64,000 nt of DNA from Gp1-AA145 sp963757135. GTDB lineage: Bacteria > Acidobacteriota > Terriglobia > Terriglobales > Acidobacteriaceae. Both the position numbers and the translations under genes were made by a program. The stretch spans positions 186,001 through 250,000 of the forward strand of contig CAVWQE010000011.1 in NCBI GenBank assembly GCA_963757135.1. The letters are read 5' to 3'. Below are positions 17,631 to 24,728 of the stretch, one piece after another. Numbering within the stretch: the stretch's first letter is position 1; each line of letters starts with the position of its first letter. The notes beneath the pieces were generated by a model. That model was given only the letters and a program-made list of their open reading frames with translations. It made no database searches and had not been told where the DNA came from.

Positions 17631-19542
17631 GTGCGCCGGGCTAAACCGGCATGAAAGTAGAGGATGAAAGAGCCTTACAAGAAAGGAGTAGCGATCCACT
17701 TGGCCTCGAGTCTTGCGCTGCTACCGCGAGGGACCCAGCGAAGCGTAGATAGAGGATAGGCGGGGTGGCCATTGAGCCGCGAAAACATACAACCCGGACG
17801 CCGACGCGGTATAAATGCGCGGAAGGCAACATGAACAGGAGCGATCGCGCGAGTTTCTGTTCAGTCCGGCGTGGTCGAAGACCCCACGGCACGCCTAGAA
17901 ACTTCATGCACGAGAACCGGGAGACCTCGGAGACACCTGCCGTCAAACCAGACGGAAGGTCGGCGGGCGAAGGCCCAGGCCGCACGGCCCGCGTGTACGT
18001 CTGCGAGGAGTCACACAGCGGTGTAGTACCTATGAATCATTCGAACAAAGACATGAGATCGTCGGCGGAGAGTGAGGAGGGAAGACCGCTGATCAAGGAG
18101 AACGCTGGTCAATCCAACACGTGCCCGACACAGAGCGGAAAAGGCGTGTCCCAAGGGTTGGCAGGCGTGCGGAAAGCAGCACGGGAACATAAGGAGATGA
18201 AGTTCACCGCCTTGCTCCACCATCTGACGGTTGATCTACTCCGGGAAAGCTTTTACGCGCTGAAGCGGAAAGCCGCACCGGGAGTGGACGGAGTGACGTG
18301 GCAGGAGTATGAGTCCGGCTTGGAGAATCGGCTCGTCGATCTCCATGGACGGGTTCATCGCGGAGCGTATCGAGCGTTACCTTCGAGAAGAGTGTACATA
18401 CAGAAAGAGGATGGACGGCAACGTCCATTGGGGGTCGCGGCCCTGGAAGACAAGATCGTCCAACAGGCCATGGTCACCATCCTCAACCAGATTTACGAGG
18501 AAGACTTTCTGGGTTTCTCGTATGGCTTCCGCCCGGGGCGCAGCCAGCATGACGCGCTGGATGCGTTGTCGTATGCGCTTCTGAAGAAGAAGGTGAACTA
18601 CATTCTGGACGCTGACATCCGCGGCTTTTTCGATAACCTCGACAAAAGCTGGATGATCAAGTTCATGGAGCATCGCGTGGCCGATCCTCGCATCCTGCGG
18701 CTCATTCGAAAATGGTTGAAGGCCGGAGTGATGGAGGAAGGCCAATGGTCGGAACCGAGGACGGGTACGCCTCAGGGCTCGGTGGTTTCACCGTTGCTCG
18801 CGAATGTGTACCTGCACTACAGCTTCGATCTATGGGTGAACGTCTGGCGCAAGAAATCGGCGCAAGGCGAAGTGGTGGTCATTAGATATGCCGACGACAC
18901 CATTGCAGGATTCCAGTACCAGACGGATGCCGATCGTTTCCTGGAGAACTTACAGGAACGGCTGGCCAAGTTTGGGCTGGAGTTACACCCGGACAAGACG
19001 CGCCGGATCGAATTCGGGCGATTTGCCGAAGAGAACCGGAAACGTAGAGGTGAAGGAAAACCCGAGACGTTCGACTTTCTGGGCTTCACGCATATCAGCG
19101 GGAAGAACAGTCTAGGGCGCTTCATGGTACGGCGCACGACGATCCGCAAACGCATGCGAGGCAAGTTGCGACAGATCAAGCAGCGGCTTCGGATGCGCAT
19201 GCACGACCCGCTGCCCCAAACCGGAAGATGGCTGCAGTCGGTCGTCCAAGGCCACTTCAACTACTACGCGGTACCTGGAAACCTCGCAAGTCTGGGGGCG
19301 TTCCGCGACCGGGTGCTTGCGCTATGGTGGCGTACTCTTCGCCGCCGGAGCCAGAAACACCGACTGTCGTGGACACGTATCCTCACATTGGCTTCACGTT
19401 GGCTTCCTCAACCGAGCACGCTTCATCCCTTTCCGGATGCACGCTTTGCCGCCATTCATCTGAGATACGAACCGGATGCGCTAACGAGCGCTCGTCCGGG
19501 TCCGAGGAGGGGGTCGTGAGTAATCACGATCCCTACTCCGAT
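17631..19542 (+). mobile_element. Group II intron, IIC-like, full length (about 1.9 kb)
   Basis: The 5' end is GTGCG (17631), the group II consensus. Domain V is a hairpin at 19469-19502 (GAACCGGATGCGCT loop AGCGCTCGTCCGGGTC). Domain VI is 19506-19539: GGAG plus GGGGTCGTGA pair with TCACGATCCC plus CTCC around a GTAA loop, leaving TA (19534-19535) bulged as the branch-point A. The 3' end is GAT at 19540-19542, an AY terminus. Exact joining of the exons restores a copy of the 28-bp punctuating repeat, which independently fixes both boundaries. Encodes a maturase; should be able to self-splice and retrotranspose. Confidence 0.85.
18032..19519 (+). CDS. ltrA: Group II intron reverse transcriptase/maturase
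   Basis: 495 residues from ATG 18032. Reverse-transcriptase blocks are complete: APGVDGVTWQEYE, RPLGVAALEDKIVQQAM, FLGFSYGFRPGRSQHDAL, ILDADIRGFFDN, GTPQGSVVSPLLANVYL and the catalytic VVIRYADDTIAGF. Then come LHPDKTRRIEFGRFA, the GFTHISGK block and the maturase X domain (about 395-470); no endonuclease domain, as in group IIC enzymes. The frame runs on through domain V into domain VI. An open frame back to 17765 passes through intron RNA domains and is probably not translated. It assists splicing of its own intron and target-primed mobility. Confidence 0.9.
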   Translation: MNHSNKDMRSSAESEEGRPLIKENAGQSNTCPTQSGKGVSQGLAGVRKAAREHKEMKFTALLHHLTVDLLRESFYALKRKAAPGVDGVTWQEYESGLENRLVDLHGRVHRGAYRALPSRRVYIQKEDGRQRPLGVAALEDKIVQQAMVTILNQIYEEDFLGFSYGFRPGRSQHDALDALSYALLKKKVNYILDADIRGFFDNLDKSWMIKFMEHRVADPRILRLIRKWLKAGVMEEGQWSEPRTGTPQGSVVSPLLANVYLHYSFDLWVNVWRKKSAQGEVVVIRYADDTIAGFQYQTDADRFLENLQERLAKFGLELHPDKTRRIEFGRFAEENRKRRGEGKPETFDFLGFTHISGKNSLGRFMVRRTTIRKRMRGKLRQIKQRLRMRMHDPLPQTGRWLQSVVQGHFNYYAVPGNLASLGAFRDRVLALWWRTLRRRSQKHRLSWTRILTLASRWLPQPSTLHPFPDARFAAIHLRYEPDALTSARPGPRRGS

Positions 19543-19591
19543 CGACAGTTACGTTGTGCCGCGTCAGAGTGATTGCTAGACTGCACCTGTT

Positions 19592-20334
19592 ATGGGATTC
19601 GGGATGGTTCTCTTCGCTGCGGCGGTAGTGGGAACAGTCTTTGCGACTGTTGGGGCGATGTTATTTGCTGGGACAACGACTCTTCTCACACGCCGAGTTC
19701 CTGTAGGACGCCGTAGAGCAATCTTCGCCGCTGCTATCTTCCCCTTCATTTGCTTAGGTTGGGGAGCGTGCGTCTTCGTTTTTCAGGCGGTCGTAAACGA
19801 GCTTCTGCTAGACCGCGACTTAGGAATCGGCGATACGTGGCACACTCGCGTCCCGAATGGCTATCAGATCATGATGATCGATGTGACCGATCAAGGCTGG
19901 GTTTACAACCCAAAAACACAGCCGATGCCGTCGGAGAACAAGAGGACGCCGTGGCTGGAGTTCGCAAGGTACAGGTTGCAGGTCAATACATTCTTGGAGG
20001 CGTGGATAGCAGGTCGTTCGATCACATGGGTAACGACAACGCTAATATGGATTCCTTCTTCATCCTCGATACAAGTACCGGGCGGCAAACAAAGTTCCAG
20101 ACCTACGATGGACTGCGTAGCCAAGCACAGGAACGACAGATAAGCGTGAACCTTGAGCCTATCAATATCGTTTACGGCAGATTTCGATCCACGTGGTTCG
20201 ATGTGTTTGCCGCAGTCCTATTTTTCGTCCCTCCACCTGTTGGCTTCGTTCTGCTGGCTTGGTGGGTGTGGTACCTGAGGCGAACCAGAGTCGACCCATC
20301 TTTGGCACAACCGCTGAGGGAAGCAGTCTTCTAG
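19592..20334 (+). pseudogene. Membrane protein gene with a single frameshift (about 247 codons)
   Basis: The first part (start 19592) has three hydrophobic spans or segments (AAVVGTVFATVGAMLFAGTT and IFPFICLGWGACVFVFQAVV) and then MMIDVTDQGWVYNPKTQ. Near 19940 coding shifts to another frame, continuing VAGVRKVQVAGQYILGGVDS and ending in a last span (FDVFAAVLFFVPPPVGFVLL) with an Arg-rich tail. Both parts look coding, so a recent one-base indel or sequence error is likely. It starts 40 bp after the second half of repeat copy 3. Confidence 0.55.
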
Positions 20335-20417
20335 TTGAAGCAAACAATTTTGTCTCCTTCGCTCATAAAAATGTTGCAGACAGGCGATTTGACTCAAAAC
20401 TCCATGTGGAGGCATCT

Positions 20418-20446
20418 TGAGCCGCTATGGAGATGTATCAACAGTT
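20418..20446 (+). repeat. Punctuating repeat, copy 4
   Basis: TGAGCCGCTATGGAGATGTA followed by TCAACAGTT. It matches the spliced form of copy 3 best. Confidence 0.6.
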
Positions 20447-20491
20447 ATGTGAACTCGGACGTTCCGCAACCAGTCAAGGCTCCATAAAAGA

Positions 20492-20523
20492 GCCCGCTTG
20501 CGTGTATGATCATCGCGGGTTTT
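20492..20523 (+). terminator. Putative intrinsic terminator
   Basis: GCCCGC (20492-20497) pairs with GCGGGT (20515-20520) and is followed by TTTCC; A-rich on the 5' side. It separates the frameshifted membrane gene from the next gene. Confidence 0.4.
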
Positions 20524-20591
20524 CCTGCTGGCCTGATTGTTAATCCTCGCAAGGGGAATGTGGGACATCCTCTATCGCAAGGAAGGAAGCC

Positions 20592-21020
20592 ATGGAGTTT
20601 TTCAGCGGCTTCGCCCGTGTGTGCATCGGGAAGACTCTTCTTCCGATCCTGGCAATTTTTCTGTACTGCGGATTGTCGGCTGCGCAGACCCAGCCCCCCA
20701 AGTATGACTTCGCGACTGAAACCAAGATGACAGGCATAGTGGAAGAACTAAGGCTGCCTCCGAAGGGCCAAGAAAAAGACGCCGTTCATCTGCTAATCAA
20801 GAACGGCGACGACATGATTGACATCTACTTATGCCCGAAATCTTTCATGGACGATATGGGAGTCACGTTCAGCAAGGGCGATGCCATCTCCGTCACCGGA
20901 TCAAAGGTCAAACAAGAGGGAGCGGACCTAATTCTGGCGCGCGAAGTAGGGAAAGGCCAAGAAACCCTGGTTCTGCGCGATGATAAAGGAAACCCGGTGT
21001 GGATCTGGGGTCGCCACTAA
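20592..21020 (+). CDS. Secreted OB-fold-like protein (142 aa)
   Basis: A signal peptide (LLPILAIFLYCGLSAAQTQ) is followed by a small beta-rich domain: MTGIVEELRLPP, VHLLIKNGDDMIDIYLCP, GVTFSKGDAISVTGSKV and ILAREVGKGQETLVLRD. The strand spacing and the 'GDxIxVTGSxV' segment are typical of periplasmic OB-fold (NirD/tRNA_anti-like) domains. Preceded by AAGGAAG. It sits between two repeat copies. Role unknown. Confidence 0.55.
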   Translation: MEFFSGFARVCIGKTLLPILAIFLYCGLSAAQTQPPKYDFATETKMTGIVEELRLPPKGQEKDAVHLLIKNGDDMIDIYLCPKSFMDDMGVTFSKGDAISVTGSKVKQEGADLILAREVGKGQETLVLRDDKGNPVWIWGRH

Positions 21021-21030
21021 GCTGTGGTTT

Positions 21031-21058
21031 TGAGTGTAATGGGGATGTTGCGCCAGTT
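21031..21058 (+). repeat. Punctuating repeat, copy 5
   Basis: TGAGTGTAATGGGGATGTTG followed by CGCCAGTT. It lies 11 bp after one stop codon and 28 bp before the next start. Confidence 0.65.
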
Positions 21059-21086
21059 ACAGAATTGCTAGAATTCCATTCCACAA

Positions 21087-21581
21087 ATGCGAACTTCTGC
21101 AACTGCAATCTTGCTGCTCACGTTCTTACCCTTCGCCCTTGGGGAGAAGCCCGGTGTTGGCGTAGATCGCGTTGTTGTCTACAAACATGAGCGGAAGCTG
21201 GTTCTCCTGTCACAGGGGAAGGAATTGAAGTCATACCGGGTTGCGCTAGGTGGTGAACCCAATGGGCCCAAGGAGAGGCAGGGAGACCATCGAACTCCGG
21301 AGGGTTCTTACGTACTCGATTCACGAAACGCCAACAGCCATTTCTACAAAGCATTTCACATTTCGTATCCAAACCCAAGAGACATAGCGGCTGCGAGGAG
21401 ATTGGGCGTCAGTCCGGGTGGTGACATCATGCTGCACGGCCTCCCTAAGGAGTACGCTTTCGTGGGAAAGGCTCAAGCTCTGCATGACTGGACCGATGGC
21501 TGCGTTGCGGTCTCGAACGAGGAGATGGACGAAATTTGGAAATTGGTTCGGGTCGGCACTCCGATTGAAATCAAACCTTGA
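21087..21581 (+). CDS. L,D-transpeptidase (YkuD family)
   Basis: 164 residues: a signal peptide (AILLLTFLPFALG) and a YkuD domain. The strands VVVYKHERKLVLLSQGKELK and YRVALGG lead to GDHRTPEGSYVLD. The catalytic region has HGLPKEY, then HDWTDGCVAVSNEEMDEIW, with the active-site Cys in DGC and the conserved His upstream. These enzymes make 3-3 peptidoglycan cross-links or attach proteins to peptidoglycan in the periplasm. It begins 28 bp after a repeat copy and is flanked by unrelated short genes. Confidence 0.8.
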   Translation: MRTSATAILLLTFLPFALGEKPGVGVDRVVVYKHERKLVLLSQGKELKSYRVALGGEPNGPKERQGDHRTPEGSYVLDSRNANSHFYKAFHISYPNPRDIAAARRLGVSPGGDIMLHGLPKEYAFVGKAQALHDWTDGCVAVSNEEMDEIWKLVRVGTPIEIKP

Positions 21582-21636
21582 ACGGGACCGCTGAAGCAAA
21601 CAAGGGTTATCTCTAAAAACCCATTCGCACAATCAC

Positions 21637-21667
21637 TGAGTGATATGGGGATATTTCGCCAACGCTT
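21637..21667 (+). repeat. Punctuating repeat, copy 6
   Basis: TGAGTGATATGGGGATATTT followed by CGCCAACGCTT; 29 bp before the next start codon. Confidence 0.65.
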
Positions 21668-21696
21668 ATGACGCTGTATCCTCGTAATCAAAAGAC

Positions 21697-22023
21697 ATGC
21701 GAATGCTGACGCAAAGCGACGTTGCGGCCTTTGTGGCGGAAAAACCAGCCGCCGCGATTCACTTCTATGCCAAGTGGGATGCTCACCGCTCCCGTACGCG
21801 CAGCAACATGGCGTCTGCGGAAGAATCTCTGGCAGACGCTGCAAACTTCGGTGAGGTGGATTGTGACCTTGAGCCCGAACTGGCAAAATCCATTCCGATT
21901 CTGAACGTTCCTTCGGTCGCATACTACCGAGGCGGCAAACTCGTTGGCACAGTCATCGGCGAGACGCAGGATGTCTGCCTCTACTTGGAACGTGTGCTGC
22001 GCGGGGAGAATCCCATTCCGTAG
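21697..22023 (+). CDS. Thioredoxin-fold protein without the CxxC motif (108 aa)
   Basis: Thioredoxin-like strand/helix order: AAAIHFYAKWDAHRSRT, NFGEVDCDLEPELAKSIPIL, then NVPSVAYYRGGKLVGTVIGE with the cis-Pro in VPS. The active-site CxxC is replaced by the polar stretch DAHRSR, so a redox role through a CxxC is not possible; a binding or regulatory role is more likely. It starts 29 bp after repeat copy 6, and copy 7 begins immediately after the stop. Confidence 0.65.
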   Translation: MRMLTQSDVAAFVAEKPAAAIHFYAKWDAHRSRTRSNMASAEESLADAANFGEVDCDLEPELAKSIPILNVPSVAYYRGGKLVGTVIGETQDVCLYLERVLRGENPIP

Positions 22024-22024
22024 G

Positions 22025-22053
22025 TGAAGCGTAATGGGGATGTTTCGCCAGTT
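22025..22053 (+). repeat. Punctuating repeat, copy 7
   Basis: TGAAGCGTAATGGGGATGTT followed by TCGCCAGTT. Last clear copy of the series. Confidence 0.65.
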
Positions 22054-22085
22054 GGTTGAGCCTCGCGCAATCCGGCAAGTTCGCG

Positions 22086-22316
22086 TCACAGTCTTATGCG
22101 AACCGTACTCCCAAGAACGACAGCTGCTGAATGCACGTTCTCTGTGACTGCCGCGACCTGCTCTTTTGTCAGCGGAAGCGCGGAGGGCCTATCCCACTGC
22201 CGGATTAGCGCCGTTCCGATTGCATAATCCGCCGTTTTACCCTGTAGGAAATCAAGCTTCATGGTTCCATTAATTGGGGGCGACAGGTCATCGATTTCTC
22301 TGCTCACCGAAGGCAC
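22086..22316 (-). CDS. Hypothetical protein (76 aa, GTG start)
   Basis: A soluble protein ending in LTKEQVAAVTENVHSAAVVL. Its GTG start overlaps the stop of the preceding minus-strand frame. It might be the C-terminal half of that frame, split by a frameshift. No family recognised. Confidence 0.35.
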   Translation of the reverse strand: MPSVSREIDDLSPPINGTMKLDFLQGKTADYAIGTALIRQWDRPSALPLTKEQVAAVTENVHSAAVVLGSTVRIRL

Positions 22317-22552
22317 AACCTACATGATTTTATCGATGCGGCAAGTGAGCTACGGTTCTCTGATCGATACAGGGTCGTGGAAGCATTCCCGATGTACCAA
22401 ATGCCAAAAGATGGAGCACTGGTGTTCCCCGCACTATCTATTCCAGTGGTGAATAAGGACGAGTTCTCGCTTACTTTTGTGCAGAGTAATCGCAGGAATT
22501 CTGCTTCCGTTGCGCGCCAGCCAACTGTGATCATCTTTGTGACCTTGGTCAA
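22304..22552 (-). CDS. Doubtful hypothetical protein (82 aa)
   Basis: Precedes and overlaps the 76-residue frame in the same direction. A middle segment (FGIWYIGNASTTLYRSENRS) could belong to one longer protein together with it. Weak coding character. Confidence 0.25.
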   Translation of the reverse strand: MTKVTKMITVGWRATEAEFLRLLCTKVSENSSLFTTGIDSAGNTSAPSFGIWYIGNASTTLYRSENRSSLAASIKSCRLCLR

Positions 22553-22606
22553 CGCCGTTTCTAAGAATGCGACGTGGTCCCTCGGACACGGGAAAACAAT
22601 CCAAAA

Positions 22607-22867
22607 TTAATGATCGTTTCTGATAACGCGGAGAATGCCACGGAAACTTACAATAACCTGACTGGCCACTTCTCCACCGCGATAGCGGATCCATTCAGAA
22701 AATTGCCAGACACGGGGCTTGATCCTGGAACCTGGGACAAGGTAACCGGCGGCTTCAGTGGTATGACTAACAGCCTCGATCAATTGGATGCGTTCCTTCG
22801 TAGTTAAGGGATCGCCTCCTACGTCGTCAACTAGGGCTTTTCTGTGTCCCACCCAGTTAACGACCAA
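22607..22867 (-). CDS. Hypothetical protein downstream of the GmrSD gene (86 aa)
   Basis: Starts within the last 37 bp of the GmrSD-type gene, in another frame. Contains TTKERIQLIEAVSHTTEAAG, plausibly helical. Translation coupled to the nuclease gene is possible, but no family is recognised. Confidence 0.35.
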   Translation of the reverse strand: MVVNWVGHRKALVDDVGGDPLTTKERIQLIEAVSHTTEAAGYLVPGSRIKPRVWQFSEWIRYRGGEVASQVIVSFRGILRVIRNDH

Positions 22868-24522
22868 ACAGCCTCGTGAATGACGCCAGCACGGCGATCA
22901 ATAAACGTTTCAAAATCGTCCTGGAGGGCAGCTTCAAAACATTCTTTATTGATGAGATTTGATGCTAACCACGTATCGAGTTCTACACCAGCCGCAGCCG
23001 TCACTTGCTTCAGGTAATTCGACGGGGGGCGATCTGAGATATCTTTATTGCTCGCTGCTGTGAGCATAACGAAATTAGCAAGACAGTTGATCTTCTGTTG
23101 TTTTTCCCCTTTCCCTTCGAGATAAGCCCTCGGGAAAAAATGATGAAACTCCTTCACGTTAATGGTAGCAAGGGCTTTCGATGTGTCGACCCGTTGCCCG
23201 GTAAGAAGATCGATTGGTGCATGATGCGCGAGCACAATCGCGAGGAGCTTCGCGTGCGCATTGTTGAGCCGGAAAGTTCGCGTTAGCCAGATATCTGCTT
23301 TCGGTTTCGGCACCGAAATCGCGATTTCTTTTTCCTTTCCTGTCGAAAATCTGTGAATCGCGTCCAAGTCTGATGCCATATTCCCCGTATTCCAGCCGCT
23401 AAAATATCCGGAGAGTGCCGTTCGCCAAAACCAGTGATTAATTGACGCGTATTGTTCTGCCGTTGGCTTCGGCAGGCGTCGAAACATTTCTGCTAAAACC
23501 GTAAATTGATTGATATAAGGCAGAACTCCAGCACCTTGAACTCCGATCTGGGTAGCCAAAAAGTCGACAGCTCGTCGGTATGCTTGCTCTGTTGCCGCCG
23601 CCGCATCCTTTAGCTTGTCCGGCCCGTACTTGCGAAGGGAGTCAATGCTTTCAGCCGAGAACCCTCCTCCCGCTGAGGCTGAGATGTTACGCAACACAAC
23701 TTTCTTGTCAAGTTGACCAAATCCCTTTTCTCCGAGGTCCTTGAGGATCGCTTCAATCGTATCTATCAGATCAAAGTCTGGACTCCATGTAGCCGCGCGC
23801 ATCAAGTCAACAATTGTGAGTTGGGTTCCGCTGCTGTTGATACGCTCGAAAATTGGGGCAACATCCTGAATCGACATATCTCCAAGGGTAACTACCGCAA
23901 TTTTGTAGTCCTTGAATCTGTTGAAAAGCAGCTCCGCACGTTCCCGGAGTGTTCCCTTGTCGGAAGAGGTCAATGTCTCAAGGCTTGCCACATGTTTGAA
24001 GAAGAGTGCAGCGTCTGCCATTTTGTTGACCCGAATCTGATACAGTGGCGGATCGTCTAAAGTATCTAGGTGAAGGAACTCCTGTTTTCTAAGGTCATAT
24101 GCAATGTTCCACCTGCTATCTAAATCACCTCCTGGCCAGAACATGGCACCGCAGATTGTGGAGAGTCGTTGTTGACCATCCAGTAGGTAATTCACTGGAT
24201 AGTCCGGCTTCGGAAGTTTGATCTTCAGGTCCGCAATTCGGTTTTCGCTCCTTAATTCCTGACGGCTTTGCCAAAGCAAAACACTGCCGATTGGAAACCC
24301 TCGGGCGACTGAATCCAATAGGCGTAGAATTTGCTTTCCACCCCACACAAAATCCCGTTGGAACTTGGGTAAGAGAATATCTCCGGTCAAGATACGACGC
24401 GCAAGTTCGTCTATTCGGTCGACACTGGGCTGTGGGTCTTTAGGCAGCGTCGCAGTTGGACCCGAATCGATCACATCATCGGAGCTGTCATCATCGGTTA
24501 AAAAGCTATTCGTTTTCGCCAT
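22831..24522 (-). CDS. GmrSD-type nuclease (DUF262 + DUF1524)
   Basis: 563 residues. The N-terminal DUF262 part (about 35-330) has FQRDFVWGGKQILRLLDS, PIGSVLLWQ and the signature LLDGQQRLSTI, followed by IFERINSSGTQLTIVDLMRA. The C-terminal DUF1524 part has the His-Me finger FHHFFPRAYL and NCLANFVMLTAASNKDIS. Fused proteins of this family include type IV restriction enzymes that use nucleotides and cut glucosylated hydroxymethylcytosine DNA, and related anti-phage proteins. Here it is a single gene without a clear partner, lying 206 bp beyond the solo cas1 gene on the same strand. It may be cargo of the same island. Confidence 0.85.
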   Translation of the reverse strand: MAKTNSFLTDDDSSDDVIDSGPTATLPKDPQPSVDRIDELARRILTGDILLPKFQRDFVWGGKQILRLLDSVARGFPIGSVLLWQSRQELRSENRIADLKIKLPKPDYPVNYLLDGQQRLSTICGAMFWPGGDLDSRWNIAYDLRKQEFLHLDTLDDPPLYQIRVNKMADAALFFKHVASLETLTSSDKGTLRERAELLFNRFKDYKIAVVTLGDMSIQDVAPIFERINSSGTQLTIVDLMRAATWSPDFDLIDTIEAILKDLGEKGFGQLDKKVVLRNISASAGGGFSAESIDSLRKYGPDKLKDAAAATEQAYRRAVDFLATQIGVQGAGVLPYINQFTVLAEMFRRLPKPTAEQYASINHWFWRTALSGYFSGWNTGNMASDLDAIHRFSTGKEKEIAISVPKPKADIWLTRTFRLNNAHAKLLAIVLAHHAPIDLLTGQRVDTSKALATINVKEFHHFFPRAYLEGKGEKQQKINCLANFVMLTAASNKDISDRPPSNYLKQVTAAAGVELDTWLASNLINKECFEAALQDDFETFIDRRAGVIHEAVWSLTGWDTEKP

Positions 24523-24728
24523 GTCGCTTTATCCTACACGTACCTTTACACAGATGAGGTGCGAGACTTTTGTGAGGTTAAGGTTCCTGGAAATGTTCGC
24601 TGACTGAAAAATGCTGATCGTACCAGCGGCTCGCGTCAAATTCGCGGCTATAAAGTTTTGTTCTGTTTTCGTAACATCGCACGCCTGCGATCCAGCAAGT
24701 TTCCAGGCTGGCGTTTAATCCGCTACTT

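Noticed and set aside
17765..18031. N-terminal extension of the maturase
   Set aside because: Lies in structural RNA of the intron; conserved maturase sequence starts at the ATG at 18032.
15451..22053. Identification of the punctuating repeats as integron attC sites
   Set aside because: Layout, a group IIC-like intron and single-gene intervals would fit, but the motif has no GTTRRRY/RYYYAAC boxes, some genes are in opposite orientation and no integrase gene is in the window. Kept as an undefined cassette-like repeat.
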